From: Stenotrophomonas maltophilia
GTDB taxonomy: Bacteria > Pseudomonadota > Gammaproteobacteria > Xanthomonadales > Xanthomonadaceae
Direction of reading: 5' to 3'
DNA length: 7,864 nt
NCBI GenBank assembly: GCA_002387845.1
Contig: DGLB01000065.1
Coordinates: 1,180-9,043 of the forward strand
Within the stretch, counting starts at the first letter, position 1; every line of letters starts with the position of its first letter. A program made the position numbers and the translations under genes. The notes beneath the pieces are model-generated. The model did no database searches. It was not told the DNA's origin and saw only the letters and a list, made by a program, of their open reading frames with translations. Shown one piece after another: positions 4,949 to 7,864 of this stretch.

Positions 4949-5689
4949 TTACCACCCCATGTGGTGGCCGCCGTTGATGTCCAGGTTCGACCCGGTGATC
5001 CACGCCGCTTCCTCGGCCACCAGGAAGTTGACCGCATAAGCGATCTCCTCCGGCTTGCCCAGCCGGCCGGTCGGAATGTCGGCGATGATCTTGGCGCGCA
5101 CTTCCTCCGGCACCGCCATCACCATGTCGGTGGCGACGTAACCGGGCGAAATGGTGTTCACCGTGATGCCGAAACCGGCGTTCTCGCGCGCCAGCGAGAT
5201 GGTGAAACCGTGCATGCCGGCCTTGGCGGCGGCGTAGTTGGCCTGGCCGTACTGGCCCTTCAAACCATTGATCGAGCTGATCTGGATCACCCGGCCCCAG
5301 CCGCGACGGCGCATGCCCTCGATCACCGGACGGGTGACGTTGAACACCGAGTTGAGATTGGTGTTGATCACGTCATGCCACTGGTCGGCGCGCATACGGT
5401 GGAAGGTGGTGTCGCGGGTGATGCCGGCGTTGTTGACCAGGATCTCAACCGGACCCAGGGCCGCTTCCACGGCCTGCACCATCTGCTCGGCCGAGGCGGG
5501 GTCGGAGACGTCGCCGGGGAAGATCGCCACCTCGCAGCCGCGCGCGCGCATCTGCGCCTGCCAGGCCAGTGCCTTGGCTTCGTCACGGTAGTTGGTGGCC
5601 ACCCGATGCCCCTGTTCGCACAGGCGTTGGCAGATGGCAGACCCGATCCCGCCGGTACCACCGGTAACCAAGGCAACGCGCGATGTCAT
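4949..5689 (-). CDS. phbB: Acetoacetyl-CoA reductase (PhbB/PhaB)
   Basis: This cytoplasmic short-chain dehydrogenase reduces acetoacetyl-CoA to (R)-3-hydroxybutyryl-CoA with NADPH, the second step of PHB synthesis. The 246-residue length equals the usual PhaB length. Visible features are the nucleotide loop TGGTGGIG (9-16), D60 near the adenine pocket, NNAGITRD (86-93), the active-site set Asn110/Ser139/Tyr152/Lys156 (SSINGLKGQYGQANYAAAK), SPGYVATDM (181-189), and the C-terminal NGGHHMGW. The SSxNGxKGQxGQxNY pattern is typical of PhaB rather than FabG, the main alternative. GGAG on the - strand at 5702-5699 is nine bases from the ATG. gluQRS ends 79 bases upstream on the same strand, so either read-through or a separate promoter is possible. 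No phaA or phaC is adjacent. phaR follows downstream after 310 bases. Confidence 0.93.
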   Translation of the reverse strand: MTSRVALVTGGTGGIGSAICQRLCEQGHRVATNYRDEAKALAWQAQMRARGCEVAIFPGDVSDPASAEQMVQAVEAALGPVEILVNNAGITRDTTFHRMRADQWHDVINTNLNSVFNVTRPVIEGMRRRGWGRVIQISSINGLKGQYGQANYAAAKAGMHGFTISLARENAGFGITVNTISPGYVATDMVMAVPEEVRAKIIADIPTGRLGKPEEIAYAVNFLVAEEAAWITGSNLDINGGHHMGW

Positions 5690-5768
5690 GAGCAGCTACT
5701 CCGAATGGCCACAGCCAACAAGGGGGGATAGCGATTCTGCAACATCGGCGCACAAAAGGGGCAGTCGT

Positions 5769-6650
5769 TCAGCCGGGCGGTCCGATCACGATGTCGTGCG
5801 GCGGCAGCCGGGTGGGTTCGAAGTGCTGCACCGCGCGTGCCAGCCATCCGGGCGCGCTTGAGATGTCGGCCAGCGGAGCGGGATCCTGGCCGAGCCAGGC
5901 CCAGGCCTGGCGCAGGGTCGGCAACGGCGCGGCCGGATCGACCGGCGTCGCGGCACCGGACTTGGACAGCTTGTGGCCGTGTGCCTCCAGCAGCAGCGGC
6001 AGGTGCAGGTAGCGCGGGGTGGGCAGGCCCAGCGCCCGTTGCAGCAGGATCTGGCGCGGGGTGGAGTCGAGCAGGTCGGCCCCGCGCACCACGTCGGTGA
6101 TGCCCTGGGCGTGGTCGTCCACCACCACCGCCAGTTGATAGGCCCAGCAGCCGTCTGCCCGGCGCAGCACGAAGTCGCCCACCTCGGCATGCACATCCTG
6201 GTGGACGAGGCCACGCAGCCCGTCCTCGAAACCCACCACGCTGCCGGGCGGCACGCGCAGGCGGATGGCCGGGGTAGGGCGCTCGGCCTGGGCCACGCAG
6301 CGGTGATGAATACCGTGTTGGCCGGACAGCTCGCTGCGGCTGCAGTGGCAGGCAAAGGCGAGGTCCTGCGCCAGCAGGCGGTCGATGGCCGCCTGGTACA
6401 GCGCATCCCGTTGACTCTGGTGCACGACGGGGAAGTCGCTGTTCAGCCCGAAGGCCTGCAACGTGGCCCGTTGGCCGGCAATGGCCCCCGGCACGGTGCG
6501 TGGCGGGTCGACGTCCTCGATCCGGATGCCCCACTCGCCGCCGGCATGCCGGGCCAGCAGCCAGCTGCCCAAGGCGGCCAGCAGCGAACCGGGGTGCAGG
6601 GGGCCGGTGGGCGAAGGGGCGAAGCGCCCGCGGTAGGTGGGGTTGGACAT
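5769..6650 (-). CDS. gluQRS: Glutamyl-Q tRNA(Asp) synthetase
   Basis: GluQRS activates glutamate without tRNA and attaches it to queuosine in the anticodon of tRNA-Asp. The 293-residue product is the catalytic half of a GluRS without the anticodon-binding domain. It begins with RGRFAPSPTGPLHPGSLLAALGSW (two parts, 7-30), where HPGS takes the place of HIGH, followed by RIEDVDPPR (43-51), TDVVRGADLLDST (185-197) and the KMSKS-like KLSKS (227-231). A zinc-site segment has C101 and C103, then HH at 115-116 and C118; in E. coli the third ligand is a Tyr and the last Cys is one residue further on. The start at 6650 fits the family N-terminus; I see no good Shine-Dalgarno. It is divergent from htpX (92-base gap) and lies upstream of phbB. 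Confidence 0.94.
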   Translation of the reverse strand: MSNPTYRGRFAPSPTGPLHPGSLLAALGSWLLARHAGGEWGIRIEDVDPPRTVPGAIAGQRATLQAFGLNSDFPVVHQSQRDALYQAAIDRLLAQDLAFACHCSRSELSGQHGIHHRCVAQAERPTPAIRLRVPPGSVVGFEDGLRGLVHQDVHAEVGDFVLRRADGCWAYQLAVVVDDHAQGITDVVRGADLLDSTPRQILLQRALGLPTPRYLHLPLLLEAHGHKLSKSGAATPVDPAAPLPTLRQAWAWLGQDPAPLADISSAPGWLARAVQHFEPTRLPPHDIVIGPPG

Positions 6651-6678
6651 GAACTATGAATCGTCGGTCAGGATTCCA

Positions 6679-6719
6679 CTTGAATTCAAGCGGCAGTCAC
6701 CGCAGATTTGATTCAAATC
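6679..6719 (+). promoter_or_regulatory. Palindrome pair and possible sigma-32 promoter of htpX
   Basis: CTTGAATTCAAG (6679-6690) is a perfect 12-base palindrome. GATTTGA-T-TCAAATC (6705-6719) is a perfect 7-bp inverted repeat around one T. They share the TTGA...TTCAA core and lie between divergent gluQRS and htpX. CTTGAA (6679-6684) also equals the sigma-32 -35 consensus, and CCGCAGAT (6700-6707), 15 bases later, matches five of seven fixed positions of the -10 consensus CCCCATNT. htpX is a heat-shock gene in E. coli, so this is plausible but unproven. An operator for an unknown regulator is the alternative. Confidence 0.35.
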
Positions 6720-6742
6720 CCCTCAATCGAGCGTTTTTTCCC

Positions 6743-7627
6743 ATGTTCAGTCGTATTGCTCTCTTCATGATGACCAACCTCGCGGTTCTGGCCCTGGCCA
6801 GCGTGGTGATGTCGCTGCTGGGCGTGAACTCCAGCCAGATGAGCGGTCTGCTGGTGATGGCGGCCATCTTCGGCTTCGGCGGTTCGATCATTTCGCTGCT
6901 GATGTCCAAGTGGATGGCCAAGCGCTCCACGGGCGCGGTGGTGATCACCGAGCCGCGCAACGCAACCGAACGCTGGTTGCTGACCACGGTGGAGCGCCAG
7001 GCGCGCGAAGCCGGCATCGGCATGCCGGAAGTAGCGGTCTATGACGGCCCGGAAATCAACGCCTTCGCCACCGGTGCCAACCGCAACAACGCGCTGGTGG
7101 CGGTGTCCACCGGCCTGCTGCAGCACATGAGCGAAGACGAAGCCGAAGCGGTGCTGGGCCACGAAATCGCGCACGTCGCCAACGGTGACATGATCACCAT
7201 GGCGCTGTTGCAGGGCGTGCTGAACACCTTCGTGATCGTGCTGGCCCGTGTGGTGGGCGGCATCATCGACAGCGCGCTGTCGGGCAACCGCGAAGGCGGC
7301 GGTCGTGGCTTTGCCTACTTCATCATCGTGTTCGCGCTGGAAATGGTGTTCGGCCTGTTCGCGACCATGATCGCCATGTGGTTCTCGCGTCACCGCGAGT
7401 TCCGCGCCGACGCCGGCGGTGCCCACCTGGCCGGACGCCAGAAGATGATCGCGGCCCTGGAACGCCTGAAGCTCAACCACGGCCAGAGCACCCTGCCGAC
7501 CCAGGTCGCCGCATTCGGCATCGCCGGTGGCATCGGCCAGGGCCTGCGCAAGATGTTCCTCAGCCACCCGCCGCTGGACGAGCGCATCGCCGCCCTGCGT
7601 GCTGCGAACAACAACACCGCCATGTAA
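6743..7627 (+). CDS. htpX: Protease HtpX (membrane metalloprotease, M48)
   Basis: HtpX is a zinc endoprotease of the inner membrane that degrades misfolded membrane proteins, alongside FtsH. The 294 residues match the E. coli length (293). Two N-terminal membrane segments (about 4-25 and 34-54) precede the catalytic domain. The zinc motif is HEIAH (140-144), with E219 in the REFRAD segment (218-223) as the likely third ligand. Two more hydrophobic segments lie at about 154-175 and 190-213. HtpX has, to my recollection, been linked to intrinsic aminoglycoside tolerance in S. maltophilia. The start at 6743 is chosen because MFSRIALFMMTNLAV is the family N-terminus; an in-frame ATG at 6656 would add 29 unrelated residues. 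No Shine-Dalgarno is visible; a run of six T (6734-6739) sits just before the ATG. Strong terminator follows. Confidence 0.96.
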   Translation: MFSRIALFMMTNLAVLALASVVMSLLGVNSSQMSGLLVMAAIFGFGGSIISLLMSKWMAKRSTGAVVITEPRNATERWLLTTVERQAREAGIGMPEVAVYDGPEINAFATGANRNNALVAVSTGLLQHMSEDEAEAVLGHEIAHVANGDMITMALLQGVLNTFVIVLARVVGGIIDSALSGNREGGGRGFAYFIIVFALEMVFGLFATMIAMWFSRHREFRADAGGAHLAGRQKMIAALERLKLNHGQSTLPTQVAAFGIAGGIGQGLRKMFLSHPPLDERIAALRAANNNTAM

Positions 7628-7649
7628 TGGGTGGGGTAATGTGATCTCC

Positions 7650-7684
7650 GAACGCCCGGCCTCTGTGCCGGGCGTTCTGGTTTC
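7650..7684 (+). terminator. htpX terminator hairpin
   Basis: GAACGCCCGGC (7650-7660) and GCCGGGCGTTC (7667-7677) form a perfect 11-bp stem around CTCTGT, 22 bases after the htpX stop. The tail TGGTTTCT (7678-7685) is only moderately T-rich, so termination may be imperfect. Confidence 0.78.
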
Positions 7685-7702
7685 TGGGGTTGCGTGGTTT
7701 AC

Positions 7703-7724
7703 GTATCGCCGGGCGCTGCCCGGC
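7703..7724 (+). repeat. Degenerate SMAG-like palindrome
   Basis: GCCGGGC (7708-7714) and GCCCGGC (7718-7724) form a perfect 7-bp stem around GCT, preceded by GTATC at 7703-7707. The stem is nearly the same as that of the SMAG at 4881-4902, but the GTAG head reads GTAT. It is probably a decayed copy of the same family. Confidence 0.55.
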
Positions 7725-7794
7725 TGCTGTTGGTTTTGGGCGAACAGCCGGTGGTCATCGGTTCTCTGGCTTGGCGGCTCGGGACGGGCGTTCC

Positions 7795-7857
7795 GGGGGA
7801 CGCTGCAAGTACGTCCCTGTAAGCTCGGTCGCCGCATCCATGCGGCTCACGCCCCCT
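7795..7857. repeat. Composite inverted-repeat element near window end
   Basis: GGGGG (7795-7799) and CCCCC (7852-7856) could bracket two inner hairpins. These are GGGACG/CGTCCC (7797-7802 and 7812-7817), which competes with the outer arm, and GCCGCAT/ATGCGGC (7831-7837 and 7840-7846) around CC. The sequence resembles roughly 60-base intergenic elements that I recall as common in Stenotrophomonas and Xanthomonas genomes. Family membership is by recollection. No gene overlaps it, and the window ends seven bases later. Confidence 0.5.
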
Positions 7858-7864
7858 CCAGCCC

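Noticed and set aside
5973..6659. Open frame (228 residues) antisense to gluQRS
   Set aside because: No motif or plausible ribosome site. gluQRS on the - strand explains the codon pattern.
6656..6742. N-terminal extension of HtpX by 29 residues
   Set aside because: It would read through both promoter palindromes, and MFSRIALFMMTN is the conserved HtpX start.
1..7864. CRISPR array, tRNA, riboswitch or mobile element genes
   Set aside because: No regularly spaced direct repeats, cloverleaf, known riboswitch core or transposase/integrase coding sequence was seen.

Overview
The window looks like chromosomal housekeeping DNA from a Stenotrophomonas maltophilia-type bacterium (Xanthomonadaceae). 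The support is high GC coding sequence, Xanthomonad-like proteins, and at 4881-4902 a GTAG-headed short palindrome that matches the SMAG (Stenotrophomonas maltophilia GTAG) repeat family. This assignment is from recognition; no database was searched. I see no prophage, integrase, transposase, CRISPR array, tRNA or rRNA.

Layout. Bases 1-259 are a non-coding lead-in with small hairpins. Three + strand genes follow, closely packed, as a likely operon: mutL (260-2119, mismatch repair, with a C-terminal endonuclease motif), a DUF1684 lipoprotein (2151-3092), and a TraB/GumN (Tiki-like) exported protein (3092-4030), which overlaps the lipoprotein gene by one base. A bidirectional terminator (4068-4099) separates them from a convergent - strand block: phaR (4120-4638), a 310-base hairpin-rich gap, phbB/phaB (4949-5689) and gluQRS (5769-6650). 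Divergent from gluQRS is htpX (6743-7627, +), with two related palindromes in the 92-base gap. htpX ends in a strong terminator hairpin (7650-7677). The rest of the window holds a degenerate SMAG-like hairpin and a composite inverted-repeat element running to about 7857.

How the genes work together. phaR and phbB both belong to polyhydroxybutyrate metabolism (granule-linked repressor and acetoacetyl-CoA reductase), but no synthase, thiolase or phasin gene is present here. The DUF1684 and TraB/GumN proteins are both predicted to leave the cytoplasm and are probably translationally coupled, so they may act as a pair in the envelope; their function is unknown. mutL, gluQRS (tRNA-Asp modification) and htpX (membrane protein quality control) are unrelated housekeeping genes.

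I found no convincing new multi-gene system. The parts most worth a second look are the hairpin array between phaR and phbB, the coupled DUF1684-TraB/GumN pair, the palindrome pair before htpX, and the altered endonuclease motifs of MutL.
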